From: Halopseudomonas laoshanensis
Lineage (GTDB): Bacteria > Pseudomonadota > Gammaproteobacteria > Pseudomonadales > Pseudomonadaceae
Length of the DNA stretch: 64,000 nt
Reading direction: 5' to 3'
Assembly (NCBI RefSeq): GCF_008365385.1
Contig: NZ_QOVF01000001.1
Coordinates: 682,001-746,000, forward strand
In this document: one piece after another, positions 1-9,023 of the stretch
Layout: each line of letters begins with the position of its first letter
Numbering within the stretch: the stretch's first letter is position 1
Notes under the pieces: model-generated
What the model saw: only the letters and a program-made list of their open reading frames with translations
Told to the model about the DNA's origin: nothing
Database searches by the model: none
Translations under genes and position numbers: made by a program

Positions 1-2
1 GC

Positions 3-848
3 GAAAATGGGCGCTCCAACAGTCCCGACGGGATCTTGAATGTCCTCATTCCCCAGGTCTTCTATCTGCGGCCAGGATTTTTGCTGCTCCTTTCCGCGGC
101 GCTGCTGTTGTTCCTGTTCTGGATTTCCAGTGTGTATATGTACCGTGAGAAAGCTGCCCTGCGGACGCGCCTTGAGGAGCGCTTCCAGGAGCGCGAACGC
201 ATTGCGCGCGAGTTGCACGATACGTTGCTGCAAAGCGTGCAGGGCATGATGCTCAGCTTCCAGGCGGTGGCCGACAGCTTGCCGAGGGAGTCCGCCGCCC
301 GACACTCAATGGAGCGGGCGCTGGATCGGGCCGAGCAGGTAATCGCTGAGGGCCGCGACCGGATCACGGGTCTGCGCGGCGAGATCGCCCCGGCGGAAGA
401 TCTGGTTGTTGCATTTCAGGCGTTGCACCTGGAGGTCGGTGCTGCGGATTCTGCTGCCTACAGTGTTGGCAATGTAGGTAAACCGCTGCCGCTGCGCAGC
501 GAAGTGCGCGACGCCTTTTACCAGGTGGGCAGGGAAGCGGTGTGCAATTCACTGCGCCATGCGCAGGCGTCCAGGGTCTCCGTCACTTTCACATACGCCG
601 CAGACAGGTTCGAGATGCTGGTTGCCGATGACGGTGTAGGCATTGATCCGCTTTACCAGCGAATGCGCGGGCGCCCTGAACACGGTGGGATGAGGGGTAT
701 GTACGAGCGTGCCCACAGAATTGACGCAACGCTGGAGATCGTGAGCAACGCCAGGAGCGGGACGAGTATCAGGCTGTCACTACCTGGCAGCATTGCCTTT
801 GAAAATACCGTTGATTACAAATACAGCCGTTCAAGTAGGGCAGGATAA
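3..848 (+). CDS. Sensor histidine kinase, C-terminal part (gene starts left of the window)
   Basis: The reading frame is open to the left edge, so the start is outside the window; the first in-frame start-like codon (TTG at 36) is probably internal. The visible part begins with residues like the end of a Y_Y_Y/beta-sandwich sensor domain, then one membrane segment (about nt 75-135), a short coiled coil and a HisKA_3 dimerisation domain with the phospho-accepting His in RELHDTLLQ (codon 216-218). A HATPase_c domain follows, with an N-box-like CNSLRHAQ, DDGVGID and GGMRGMYERA. This is the layout of two-component regulator-propeller kinases of the NarX/DesK branch, and the large periplasmic propeller would lie upstream. 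The C-terminal tail of about 20 residues after the ATPase domain is not conserved-looking. It ends 4 nt before the NarL-type regulator gene, its probable partner. The stimulus cannot be told from this fragment. Confidence 0.85.
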   Translation, partial: ENGRSNSPDGILNVLIPQVFYLRPGFLLLLSAALLLFLFWISSVYMYREKAALRTRLEERFQERERIARELHDTLLQSVQGMMLSFQAVADSLPRESAARHSMERALDRAEQVIAEGRDRITGLRGEIAPAEDLVVAFQALHLEVGAADSAAYSVGNVGKPLPLRSEVRDAFYQVGREAVCNSLRHAQASRVSVTFTYAADRFEMLVADDGVGIDPLYQRMRGRPEHGGMRGMYERAHRIDATLEIVSNARSGTSIRLSLPGSIAFENTVDYKYSRSSRAG

Positions 849-852
849 ACCC

Positions 853-1491
853 ATGACCAGTCACCTCAAGCCCATCACCGTATTGATCGTGGACGACCAT
901 CCGCTGATACGCGAGGGTATTGCGGCAGTAGTGAGCAACTATGCGGACATAACTCTGGTGGGTGAAGCCTCCAACGGGCTGGAGGCCATCCGGCTGTACC
1001 GAGCAACGCAACCGGACGTAACGCTGATGGATGTTCAGATGCCCGAGCTCAATGGCATTGGTGCCATCAGCTCCATCATGTCCGAGTTTCCCCAGGCGCG
1101 TATCGCGGTATTGACCACCTATCGAGGCGATGTCAGGGCGTTGCAAGCAATCAAGGCCGGTGCGCGCGGCTACCTTTTGAAAAGCACCTTGCGGCATGAG
1201 CTGATCGATACCATACGCGTACTGGCTGCCGGTAAACGCCGCTTTCCGCCGGAGATTGCCGAGGAATTAGCTGCTCACCTTGATCAGGAAGGGCTTACCA
1301 ACAGGGAGGTCCAGGTGTTGCAACACGTCGCCGAGGGGCTATCGAACAAGGAGACGGCTGATATTCTGGAAATAGGTGAAGACACCGTCAAAGGGCATCT
1401 TCGAAATATCATGGACAAGTTGGGAGCCAACAATCGCACGCATGCGGTGACTATTGGTATTCAACGAGGAATTATCGAGCTCGCGCAATAA
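853..1491 (+). CDS. NarL/FixJ-family response regulator
   Basis: The protein is 212 residues. Its N-terminal receiver domain has the acidic pair D14-D15, phospho-acceptor D60 in LMDVQMPE, and the conserved Lys in GYLLKS near residue 110. Its C-terminal LuxR/GerE helix-turn-helix runs from about 147 to 205 (LTNREVQVLQ, GLSNKETADIL, VKGHLRNIMDKL). I start it at the ATG at 853, because this gives the usual short lead-in (ITVLIVDDHP) to the receiver; an earlier in-frame ATG at 793 would overlap the kinase gene. The gene lies 4 nt after the HisKA_3 kinase, so the two are almost certainly co-transcribed cognate partners. Targets are unknown. No recognisable intrinsic terminator follows. Confidence 0.9.
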   Translation: MTSHLKPITVLIVDDHPLIREGIAAVVSNYADITLVGEASNGLEAIRLYRATQPDVTLMDVQMPELNGIGAISSIMSEFPQARIAVLTTYRGDVRALQAIKAGARGYLLKSTLRHELIDTIRVLAAGKRRFPPEIAEELAAHLDQEGLTNREVQVLQHVAEGLSNKETADILEIGEDTVKGHLRNIMDKLGANNRTHAVTIGIQRGIIELAQ

Positions 1492-1636
1492 ATACGGCTG
1501 CCCCCCCTCTTTAGTGTTGATCCACGCTCCCCCGTTTGGGGCTGTGTCAGGCTCAGGGACGCTGCGATGCTTAGCTACCTAGGGTGGTGCGCCTGGCGTG
1601 CCACCAGCAACAGGTCCCGGCCAAGGAGCGCGAGCG

Positions 1637-2251
1637 ATGAACGGGCGTGCCAGCACATGTTATTCGGTGGAAAATACCACTTCTCGTGATTCCGACTGCC
1701 TGAAACAGACCAGGCAACTGCTGACATTGTTGGCGGAGACGGAGCGGACGATTCACCGCGATCCCGACACGGCGTCGGCATACCTGAATCAGGCTATCGC
1801 TCTGCTAGCAGCCGAAAGTCAGAGCGGATCTTCGCAGCGTAAAAGCAGAGGTGGGTTGGCGCGCTGGCAAGTCACACGGATCGATGAGTTTATAAAGGAT
1901 CACCTCGATCATTGCATTCGAACAACTGAGCTTGCCTCGCTATTGGGGCTCAGCGTCAGTCATTTTTCGCATGCGTTCAAGCAGACGATGGGGGTAACCC
2001 CATTGATGTATGTCGCCGCTGCACGTGTTGAGGCAGCGCGGCAATATATGCTTTGCTCGGCAAATTCATTAAGTGAAATTGCGCTCAGTCACGGATTTTG
2101 CGACCAGTCGCACTTTTGTCGGGTATTCCGACGAGAAACCGGCCTGTCGCCGCAAACCTGGCGAAAATTGCATACTGCAGACCCACATTCGTATTCGGCC
2201 CTTAATGCCAATTCCTCCCATCAAGCCGTCCAGCTCAGGAGTAGATCATGA
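1637..2251 (+). CDS. AraC-family transcriptional regulator
   Basis: The protein is 204 residues. The C-terminal half (about 85-185) holds the paired helix-turn-helix of AraC/XylS proteins: IDEFIKDHLDHCI, ELASLLGLSVSHFSHAFKQ, then SLSEIALSHGFCDQSHFCRVFRRETG. The N-terminal 80 residues match no sensor domain I recognise and are too short for a cupin effector domain. I chose the ATG at 1637, which has AAGGAG eight bases upstream, over an upstream in-frame ATG at 1598. The stop overlaps the start of the pirin gene (ATGA), so the two genes are translationally coupled and the regulator probably acts on its own operon. Effector and operator are not visible. Confidence 0.85.
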   Translation: MNGRASTCYSVENTTSRDSDCLKQTRQLLTLLAETERTIHRDPDTASAYLNQAIALLAAESQSGSSQRKSRGGLARWQVTRIDEFIKDHLDHCIRTTELASLLGLSVSHFSHAFKQTMGVTPLMYVAAARVEAARQYMLCSANSLSEIALSHGFCDQSHFCRVFRRETGLSPQTWRKLHTADPHSYSALNANSSHQAVQLRSRS

Positions 2252-2982
2252 TTAGTGTTCGAGCAGCAGCACAACGAGGCCAGGCGGACCATGGCTGGTT
2301 GCGGTCAGCCCATACGTTCTCGTTCGGGTCTTACTTCGATCCCGAGCAATCGGGCTTTTCTGACCTGCTGGTTATCAACGATGATCGGGTCGATCCCGGT
2401 ATGGGCTTCGGCTCCCATTCCCACCGTGATATGGAGATCTTCTCCTATGTGCTGGAGGGCGAACTGGCGCACAAGGACTCACTTGGCAACGGTTCGAGCA
2501 TCAAGCCCGGCGACGTGCAGCTGATGAGCGCGGGCACCGGCATTGTTCACAGTGAGTTCAACGCCTCACAGAACGCCAAGGTGCATTTTCTGCAGATCTG
2601 GATCGTTCCAGCGCGGGCCAACCAGCCCGCGAACTATCAACAGCATTCGCTTGATCCAACGAAAAAACGGGGGCGTTTGGCTCTGATCCTGTCGCCAGAT
2701 GGCGACGAACAATCGCTGGTCATTGATCAGGATGTGCGCGTCTATGCTGGAGAACTTGATGGCTACGAAGCAGCGCATCTGAAACTGCCACCCAACCGCT
2801 ATGCCTATGTTCACATTGCTCGCGGCAGTGTGGCGTTGAACGGCAGGAAGATGGAGGCAGGAGACGGGGCGCGGGTCATGGATGAGACGGACCTTGAGTT
2901 CACCAACGGCCGTGACGCGGAAGTGCTGGTGTTTGATTTGCGCCCCAACATGCAGCCACAGATGGCCAGGGGCCGGTCCTGA
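2248..2982 (+). CDS. Pirin family protein (YhhW-like bicupin)
   Basis: The protein is 244 residues, the usual size for YhhW-type pirins. The N-terminal cupin carries the metal-binding cluster in GFGSHSHRDMEIFSYVLEG (two His) and a further His/Glu pair in GTGIVHSEFN; these are the ligands of the single Fe/Ni site in this family. A second, metal-free cupin follows, with the IWIVP linker between them. E. coli YhhW has quercetin 2,3-dioxygenase activity in vitro, but the physiological substrate of the family is not settled. The ATG overlaps the stop of the AraC gene by 4 nt, which points to coupled expression. Family assignment is firm; substrate is unknown. Confidence 0.9.
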   Translation: MISVRAAAQRGQADHGWLRSAHTFSFGSYFDPEQSGFSDLLVINDDRVDPGMGFGSHSHRDMEIFSYVLEGELAHKDSLGNGSSIKPGDVQLMSAGTGIVHSEFNASQNAKVHFLQIWIVPARANQPANYQQHSLDPTKKRGRLALILSPDGDEQSLVIDQDVRVYAGELDGYEAAHLKLPPNRYAYVHIARGSVALNGRKMEAGDGARVMDETDLEFTNGRDAEVLVFDLRPNMQPQMARGRS

Positions 2983-3026
2983 CCTGGGCGACGGCTACCT
3001 ACATAATCTGGTCTGTGAGCGAGCAA

Positions 3027-3383
3027 TTACAGCAGCTCTTCGTCTTCACAGACCAGTTTTACGCGAATGGTTTCCGTGGAGTAGTCCCCACCAATGCGCA
3101 GTTCGGCTTGTTCGCCGGGCTGAATGGTCGCGTCGGGGAAAAAGGTCCAGGCCTGTTCTGCCGGTTCTGGCCTGAGCGAGCATTCCACCGCACTGCTGTG
3201 GTTATTGGTCAGGCGCAGGTGCTTGGGGTTATCGGCGCTGGCCGGGCCAGTCGAGTCTTCCGGGTCGATGACCAGGGTGCGAATGTCCAGCTCGTTAAGC
3301 TCACTGTCCAGCAGCACCTGTGGCGCAGCTAAGGCGACGGCGGGCATGCAGGCAATCACGGCGCAGGCTTGGGCTAACTTCAT
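3027..3383 (-). CDS. Small exported protein of unknown function
   Basis: The protein is 118 residues with a clear type-I signal peptide (MKLAQACAVIACMPAVALA, then APQ). The mature part, about 98 residues, is acidic and holds two cysteines (VECSL and KLVCEDEELL) that could form one disulfide. The segments RLTNNHSSAVECSL and IQPGEQAELRIGG resemble the beta-strand pattern of small immunoglobulin-like folds. An AGGAGT-like ribosome binding site lies just ahead of the start. I do not recognise a characterised family. It lies alone, downstream of and in the same direction as the YbbP-type permease, and convergent with the pirin gene. A periplasmic location is inferred from the signal peptide alone. 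Confidence 0.7.
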   Translation of the reverse strand: MKLAQACAVIACMPAVALAAPQVLLDSELNELDIRTLVIDPEDSTGPASADNPKHLRLTNNHSSAVECSLRPEPAEQAWTFFPDATIQPGEQAELRIGGDYSTETIRVKLVCEDEELL

Positions 3384-3457
3384 CGTGCGACTCCTTATGT
3401 TTACCGATACACAGCAGTAGAGGCCGCTGCGCGTCTCAGGTTCCGTAGGTCACCTAT

Positions 3458-6058
3458 TCAACCCTCGCGCAGCAACATGGCCTGGTTCTGCTTCAAGGCC
3501 TGCAGTGTTGGCAGCAGCCCGCCAAGCAGGGCAAGCGAGCTGACTGCACCTGCGACCAACGCGCCAAGCCACCAGAGATCGCCTGCCGGCAGTTTCAACA
3601 GCACGGTTGCCAGGGGGAGGGCGATCAGCGCGCCGAGTGCGGTAGCAAACAGGGTGGCGATAAACGTCAGCAGTCCTGTTTCCAGCAGCATGGATAGCCG
3701 AATGGCGCGGTGCCGGGCACCCAGGCAATGCAGCAGGTTGGCCTCATACAGTTGGCGCCTGCGGCTGACACTCACCACGCTGGAGAGCACCAGCAGGCTT
3801 GCCGTGAGGCTGATCAGCGCAACGGCGGCAAGGCCTGCGGTAGCCTTGCTGAGCAGGTCGCCTGCGGTCTTGAGCCAGTCGGCGGTGCTCAGGGTGATCA
3901 CATTGGGAATGTTCCTGGCCAGCCACTGCTGCGACTGTTGCGCGGCCGGGTCGCTCTGGTAGACCACGCCGACATAGCGGCCGATCAAGGCATCCAATGC
4001 GCCATCCTGCAGCACACCCTCAAACCAGAAGCGCGTTTGCAGGCCTTTCTGGCGGTACAGGGCTCTGATTTCAGCGGCAATGGTCTGGCCTTCGACCAGA
4101 AACTCGACCTGGTCGCCGACCGTCAGCCCGAGTTCGTTGGCTTCTCGATCCTCCATGGCCATAAAGGCGGGCTGGCCGTCAGGTGCTGGTGACGTCCACC
4201 ACTCTCCGGATACCAGCTCAAGGTCTTCCGGGTTGCCGGACAGATAACTGAGCTTGTATTCATCACCCATGGCTTCGCGTCGGGCGCGGGAATCGTCTGC
4301 GAGAATCTCGGCGATCGGCTCCTGGTTAATCGCGCCCAGGCGCCCGCGTACCAAGGGCAGCAGCTCGGTCTCGGCGGTGGGGTCAAGCGATTCCAGGCCG
4401 GCGTTGAGCGTGTCGATCTGATCAGGCAGCACTTCATAGAGAATCAGCGCCGGCGCTTCGGCGGGGATGGTTGATTCCAGTGCGCGCAGCAGCGTACTGA
4501 CCAGCAGGGCGCAGGCGACTACCAGCGTCAGCGCGGTACCCAGCGACAGCAGCGTTGCTCGCAGTGGCGAATCCGGCCGGTGCAGATTGGCCAATGCCAG
4601 GCGTCGGGCAAAATTGCGCTCGGCAAAGCCGCCGTTTTCCAGGGCTTTGGCGCCGCGCTGCAAGCCCTTGATCAGCGCTTCCAGCAACCCCCAGAGTACG
4701 ACTACCGCGAGCAGGAACATAAAGCCGAGTTGCGAGGAGGGCAGCCAGAACAGCGTGGCGGCGATATACACCGCCAGCAGCAGATAACTGGCTACCCGCC
4801 AACTACGCGGCTCATGGCGGGCGGCCTCAACCTTGCCCCTGAAAAGCCCTGCCGGTGACGCAGCCAGTGCTTTGGCAAGTGCCGGTAACGCGAAGACGTA
4901 GGCGGTCAATACCGCGAACAGCCAGCTCAGCAGCAGCGGCACAGCCCACAAGGCTATCCACTGGCCAGCGCCGTTTGAGCCGGACACCGCGAAGGCATCG
5001 CCGGCCAGTGTCAGGGCTATGGCGGAGAGCGCCAGCCCGATGGCGCCGCCGATAATCCCGGCCAGGCTGCCGAGTATGCCGATCTGCAGCAGATAGATGA
5101 TCACCAGCGGCGCACGCCTTAACCCCAGCGTTTGCAGCGTGGCAATAGTGCCGAGCTTTTCATCCAGATAGGCATGAATGCTGTTGGCGACACCCAGGCC
5201 GCCAATAAACAGTGTAGTGAACGCAATCAGGATGAGCGCCGTGGCAATCTGATCCAGCCGTTCGGCCAGGCGTTCGCTGCGTTCGGCAAAAGTGGTGGTA
5301 TCCCAGCGGGCATCGGGGAAGGCCTGCTCCAGCTCGTTCAGCCAAACAGTCAGATCGCGGTCGGTTTGTACACGGTATTCATAGTCGACGCGGCTGCCAG
5401 GTTGTATCAGTTGAGCCGCTTGCAAGGCCTCTTCAGAAATCATGATCGGCAGGCCGCGCCAGTTGGCATTCAGGCTGCGATCCGGCTGCGCTTGTATAAG
5501 ACCGCTGATGCGAAAGGTTGCGGCGCCGATTTGTACCTGATCGCCGACGGTTTGCCCCAGACGTTCCGCCAGCAGGGGATCAATGATCGCGCCCCAGAGC
5601 CCGTCCTGCTGGGCAGTGAGTTCGGCGCGCGGTAGATCTGGTGTCAGCTGCAGTTCGCCATACAGCGGGTAGGCGTCATCCGGAATCAGGATCTCGGCGC
5701 TGAAAAAGTTCTCGCCATTGGCATCACTGACCATGGTGTCGAGCTCACGCACCAGCGAGATAGTGCCGCTGGCGCGAATCCATTCAAGCGCCTCATCGGG
5801 TATTGGCTCGTTGGTGTCCAACTCAACATCGCCACCCAGCAGCGCGCGGGTATCTTCCAGCAGGCTCTGCTCGATTACCCGGTAAAGGCTGGCCGTGGCT
5901 GCGACCAGCGTGACGCCGAGGATCAGGCAGGCGAGAAACACTTTGAGTACGGAGATTCGTGAGCGCAGATCGGTGATGGCGAATCTCAGTAGCCACAGCG
6001 CTCTGGCAGACCAGGGTAGCCTGGCGGATGTGTCAGAGCGCATGCAGGCGTCCCGCAT
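3458..6058 (-). CDS. ABC transporter permease, YbbP/FtsX family
   Basis: The protein is about 866 residues and has the two-repeat FtsX/MacB-permease layout. There is an N-terminal membrane helix (KVFLACLILGVTLVAATASL), a large extracytoplasmic domain, a triple-helix bundle, further helices near the middle, a second extracytoplasmic domain, and a C-terminal helix group (LLVLSSVVSVSRRRQLYEANLL; LLGGLLPTLQAL). Length and order match E. coli YbbP. ATGs at 6058 and 6043 are both possible starts; either overlaps the end of the ATPase gene (stop at 6033-6035), as expected for a coupled pair. The substrate is unknown. In many gamma-proteobacteria ybbAP sits opposite tesA; no tesA is present here. Confidence 0.9.
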   Translation of the reverse strand: MRDACMRSDTSARLPWSARALWLLRFAITDLRSRISVLKVFLACLILGVTLVAATASLYRVIEQSLLEDTRALLGGDVELDTNEPIPDEALEWIRASGTISLVRELDTMVSDANGENFFSAEILIPDDAYPLYGELQLTPDLPRAELTAQQDGLWGAIIDPLLAERLGQTVGDQVQIGAATFRISGLIQAQPDRSLNANWRGLPIMISEEALQAAQLIQPGSRVDYEYRVQTDRDLTVWLNELEQAFPDARWDTTTFAERSERLAERLDQIATALILIAFTTLFIGGLGVANSIHAYLDEKLGTIATLQTLGLRRAPLVIIYLLQIGILGSLAGIIGGAIGLALSAIALTLAGDAFAVSGSNGAGQWIALWAVPLLLSWLFAVLTAYVFALPALAKALAASPAGLFRGKVEAARHEPRSWRVASYLLLAVYIAATLFWLPSSQLGFMFLLAVVVLWGLLEALIKGLQRGAKALENGGFAERNFARRLALANLHRPDSPLRATLLSLGTALTLVVACALLVSTLLRALESTIPAEAPALILYEVLPDQIDTLNAGLESLDPTAETELLPLVRGRLGAINQEPIAEILADDSRARREAMGDEYKLSYLSGNPEDLELVSGEWWTSPAPDGQPAFMAMEDREANELGLTVGDQVEFLVEGQTIAAEIRALYRQKGLQTRFWFEGVLQDGALDALIGRYVGVVYQSDPAAQQSQQWLARNIPNVITLSTADWLKTAGDLLSKATAGLAAVALISLTASLLVLSSVVSVSRRRQLYEANLLHCLGARHRAIRLSMLLETGLLTFIATLFATALGALIALPLATVLLKLPAGDLWWLGALVAGAVSSLALLGGLLPTLQALKQNQAMLLREG

Positions 6059-6704
6059 CCATTCGCACGCGGTGCTGGCAGCGCTCGGCGACGCGCTCGT
6101 CGTGGGTTACCAGCACCAGCGTGGACTTGCTTTCCTTGTGCAGGTCGAACAGCAGCGTGAGTATCTTCTCGCCGGTTTTATGGTCCAGGTTGCCGGTGGG
6201 TTCATCACCCAATAGCAGGCTTGGTTGATGTACCAGCGCCCGGGCAATCGCCACACGCTGCTGCTCGCCACCGGAAAGCTGAGTGGGGTAGTGCCGCAAC
6301 CGATGACTTAGCCCGACGGCTTCCAGCATGGCAATCGAGCGCTCGCGTGCGTGCGCCTGCCCGGCGATTTCCAGTGGCAGGCTGACATTACCCAGCGCGC
6401 TGAGGCCGGGTAACAGATGGAAGGATTGGAAGATGATGCCTAGGTGTTCGCTGCGCCAGTCGGCTAGTGCATTGGAGTCCATATCACCCAGGCGCTGGCT
6501 GCCGACCAGTATCTCGCCCTGGTCCGGGCGTTCGAGGCCGGAGAGCAACAGCAGGAGTGAGGTCTTGCCGCTGCCGGAGGGGCCAGTGATTGCCAGTGTC
6601 TCGCCCGGTGGAATCGTCAGCGACGCGTTGTTGAGGACTGCGACGGTTCCTGATTCTGTGGGGTAGCTGAGGTGGATGTCGCTCATTTGCACGCTGGTGG
6701 ACAC
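6033..6704 (-). CDS. ABC transporter ATP-binding protein, YbbA/LolD family
   Basis: The protein is 223 residues with Walker A GPSGSGKTS (about residues 41-49), Q-loop FQSFHLLP, signature LSGGEQQRVAIARA, Walker B LLLGDEPTGNLD and the switch His in LVTHDERVAERC. The size and the MacB/LolD-type signature place it with ATPases that pair with FtsX-like permeases, and the next gene encodes exactly such a permease. The start is GTG at 6704; an ATG at 6686 is an alternative and would remove six residues. It works at the inner membrane, probably moving a lipophilic compound or acting on the cell envelope. The substrate is not known. Confidence 0.9.
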   Translation of the reverse strand: MSTSVQMSDIHLSYPTESGTVAVLNNASLTIPPGETLAITGPSGSGKTSLLLLLSGLERPDQGEILVGSQRLGDMDSNALADWRSEHLGIIFQSFHLLPGLSALGNVSLPLEIAGQAHARERSIAMLEAVGLSHRLRHYPTQLSGGEQQRVAIARALVHQPSLLLGDEPTGNLDHKTGEKILTLLFDLHKESKSTLVLVTHDERVAERCQHRVRMDAGRLHAL

Positions 6705-6837
6705 AGGGCTTCCTTTGGCTAGGCGGGATCAACCGGCACTATGCCACGCCTGCAGCAGCCCCGGCGACGCGCAGACACCATTGGCAACACTCTCCTGTGG
6801 CTTGGCGAGACACAGGATCTCTAGCGAAGGTTGGCGA

Positions 6838-8094
6838 TCATTTCGCTTCCGCTGGACCTTCAGCAGAGGGCGGTGCCCCGACGCTAGGTTCACCGACCGC
6901 CAGCTCCTTGGGAAAACGGCGGATCAGCAGCGTCAAGCCGAAGCCCACCGAAAGCACCAGAACGGTGAAGCTGAAAGCGACGGTAAAGCCGCCGGTGGTT
7001 TCGATCAGCCAGCCAGCGATGGCTGGGCCGAGGAATTGGCCGAAAGCAAAGAACAGTGTGGCAAAGCTGAATGCGATGGGGATATAGCGGGGTGCGACCT
7101 GATCCGTGGCGCTGGTCTGAATCATCGCAAACACGCCGTTGATCGAGGCGCCCATCACCAGGAAGTGGAAAAAGAAGTAGGGCAGGCTCTGCTCTATAAG
7201 CGGCAATGTCATGGCCATGATGACCAGAAAGATGCACGTCGCCAGGGCATTCCCGCGGCCCCAGAAGTCAGATATCCAGCCCCATAGCGGGCCGGCAGCG
7301 ATGGACATTAACCCCATCATCGCCATGTAGCTCCCTGCCGTGGCCGCGCTGTGCCCGCTCTCCACCATGAAGCTGACCATGAACACCGTCTGAACGATGT
7401 AGCTCATGCCAATGATGCCGTAGGTCGTGGCTACGATCAGTACCCGGGGATTGCGGTAAATCAGCCATTTCTTATCCGCCGGCAGGTGCCCAGCCTCGCT
7501 GGCTGTCGCCTTGGGCGGATTACGCACGAAGAGCGCGATCATCACCGCCACAAATAGCGCCGCGCCGGCAAACACCCCCCAACTGACCCGCCAACCCTGC
7601 TCGCCGAACGCGGCGAATAAAAAGGGCACGAGTACGCCGGATACCAGAACGCCGAGACCCACTCCGCTGGTCATGCAACCGATCACCAGGCCACGCTTAT
7701 CGGGAAACCAGGTGGCCAGCAAGGCGACCATGGGGGCAAACGCGAAGGCGGTACCAAAACCCAGCACGCCCATCAGGGTCATGATGAGCCAGAAGTTCGC
7801 AGCAAAAGCCAAGCCGACAAAGCCCGCCGCGACGGTGAGCATGCCGAACATGATCGAAGCCTTCGCGCCCCAGCGGGCAGCCGCCAGGCCACCGGCCAGG
7901 ACGAAGCAGACATAACACAGGGCGGTAACGGTGCTGAGAATCCCCGCCTGCTGGTAGGACAGTCCCAGATCAGCACGCATCGCTGGCAGGATGACGCCGT
8001 AAGCAAGCCGGGCAAAGCCAATCACCACCAGGGACGTAAGGGTACCGCACAGCACGGTAATCACCATGTTCGGGCGCATCGCACTCTGGGACAT
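6838..8094 (-). CDS. MFS transporter
   Basis: The protein is 418 residues with about twelve hydrophobic segments in two six-helix halves. The major-facilitator loop between helices 2 and 3 reads AARWGAKASIM, and helix 5 carries a glycine-rich MTSGVGLGVLVSGVLVPFLF. A hydrophilic mid-loop (VRNPPKATASEAGHLPADKKW) separates the halves. The N-terminal half resembles YbfB/YjiJ-type carriers (IGFARLAYGVILPAM). It is the last gene of a leftward run with the aldo/keto reductase and the Old Yellow Enzyme genes (69- and 38-nt gaps), so its cargo may be a substrate or product of those reductases. No specific substrate can be assigned. Confidence 0.85.
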   Translation of the reverse strand: MSQSAMRPNMVITVLCGTLTSLVVIGFARLAYGVILPAMRADLGLSYQQAGILSTVTALCYVCFVLAGGLAAARWGAKASIMFGMLTVAAGFVGLAFAANFWLIMTLMGVLGFGTAFAFAPMVALLATWFPDKRGLVIGCMTSGVGLGVLVSGVLVPFLFAAFGEQGWRVSWGVFAGAALFVAVMIALFVRNPPKATASEAGHLPADKKWLIYRNPRVLIVATTYGIIGMSYIVQTVFMVSFMVESGHSAATAGSYMAMMGLMSIAAGPLWGWISDFWGRGNALATCIFLVIMAMTLPLIEQSLPYFFFHFLVMGASINGVFAMIQTSATDQVAPRYIPIAFSFATLFFAFGQFLGPAIAGWLIETTGGFTVAFSFTVLVLSVGFGLTLLIRRFPKELAVGEPSVGAPPSAEGPAEAK

Positions 8095-8163
8095 CGGGGC
8101 TCTCTTATGCTCTGACTTGGTAGCCGCTAAGGTTACCAGTTATCCGAAAAGCGTGCCCCGCGC

Positions 8164-8985
8164 TTACACCATCTCCAGCGACTGTTTGCGCGTGGGCGGC
8201 GGATAGGCGGCATCAATCTGAGCCAGGTCGTCTCCGTCGAGCTTCAGCTTGTCAGCACCTGCGTTCTGTTTGAGGTGATCCAGATTGACTGCCTTGGGAA
8301 TGGCGATCAAGCCGGGATGGCGCAGGACCCAGGCCAGCGCTACCTGCGCGGGCGTAGCGGAGTGTTTGTCGGCTATGCGTTGGAGCGTCGCGTCTTGTAG
8401 CAGGGCTCCGCCTTGGCCAATCGGGCAGTAGGCCATAAGCGCCATGCCGTGTTGCGCTTGCCAGGCCAGCAGGTCGTATTCGATGCCGCGAGATTCGGGG
8501 TTGTAGAGCACCTGATTGGTCGCGCAATCCGGATTATCGAGTTCCTGCAGATCGGCCACGTCAAAGTTCGACACGCCCCAGCGAAGGATCTTGCCCTGCT
8601 CGCACAAAAGCTCGAAGGCAGCGACTGTCTCGCTCAGCGGATATTGCCCGCGCCAGTGCAGCAGGTAGAGGTCAATGGTCTCAGTGCCCAGGCGTTGCAG
8701 GCTGCGCTCGCAGGCGGCCTTGACGCCCTTGGCGCTGGCGTTGTGCGGATAGACCTTGCTGACCAGATACACCTCATCCCGCCGGCCCTGAATCGCTTCG
8801 CCGACGATCTCCTCCGCACCGCCTTCGGCATACATCTCCGCCGTGTCGATCAAGGTCATGCCCAGATCCACGCCCTCACGCAACGCTCTAACCTCTGCCT
8901 GCCGGTGCCCGGCATCCTCGCCCATGCGCCAGGTGCCCTGGCCTATACGCGGTACGCTTACTCCGCCCAAATTGATAGTCTGCAT
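8164..8985 (-). CDS. Aldo/keto reductase
   Basis: The protein is 273 residues, a (beta/alpha)8 NADPH-dependent oxidoreductase. The AKR tetrad is visible: Asp and Tyr in LIDTAEMYAEGGAEE, Lys in VYLVSKVYP, and His in DLYLLHWRG. The cofactor segment near the C-terminus (GLIAIPKAVNLDHLKQNAGA) fits NADPH binding. It resembles YeaE/DkgA-like enzymes of broad carbonyl specificity. It sits 38 nt after the Old Yellow Enzyme gene and 69 nt before the MFS gene on the same strand, so the three are probably one transcript. The actual substrate is unknown; carbonyl reduction after ene-reduction by the neighbour is a plausible inference. Confidence 0.9.
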   Translation of the reverse strand: MQTINLGGVSVPRIGQGTWRMGEDAGHRQAEVRALREGVDLGMTLIDTAEMYAEGGAEEIVGEAIQGRRDEVYLVSKVYPHNASAKGVKAACERSLQRLGTETIDLYLLHWRGQYPLSETVAAFELLCEQGKILRWGVSNFDVADLQELDNPDCATNQVLYNPESRGIEYDLLAWQAQHGMALMAYCPIGQGGALLQDATLQRIADKHSATPAQVALAWVLRHPGLIAIPKAVNLDHLKQNAGADKLKLDGDDLAQIDAAYPPPTRKQSLEMV

Positions 8986-9023
8986 GCTAAGGGGCTCCTG
9001 TTGAATGATAGCTGCGGGACAGG

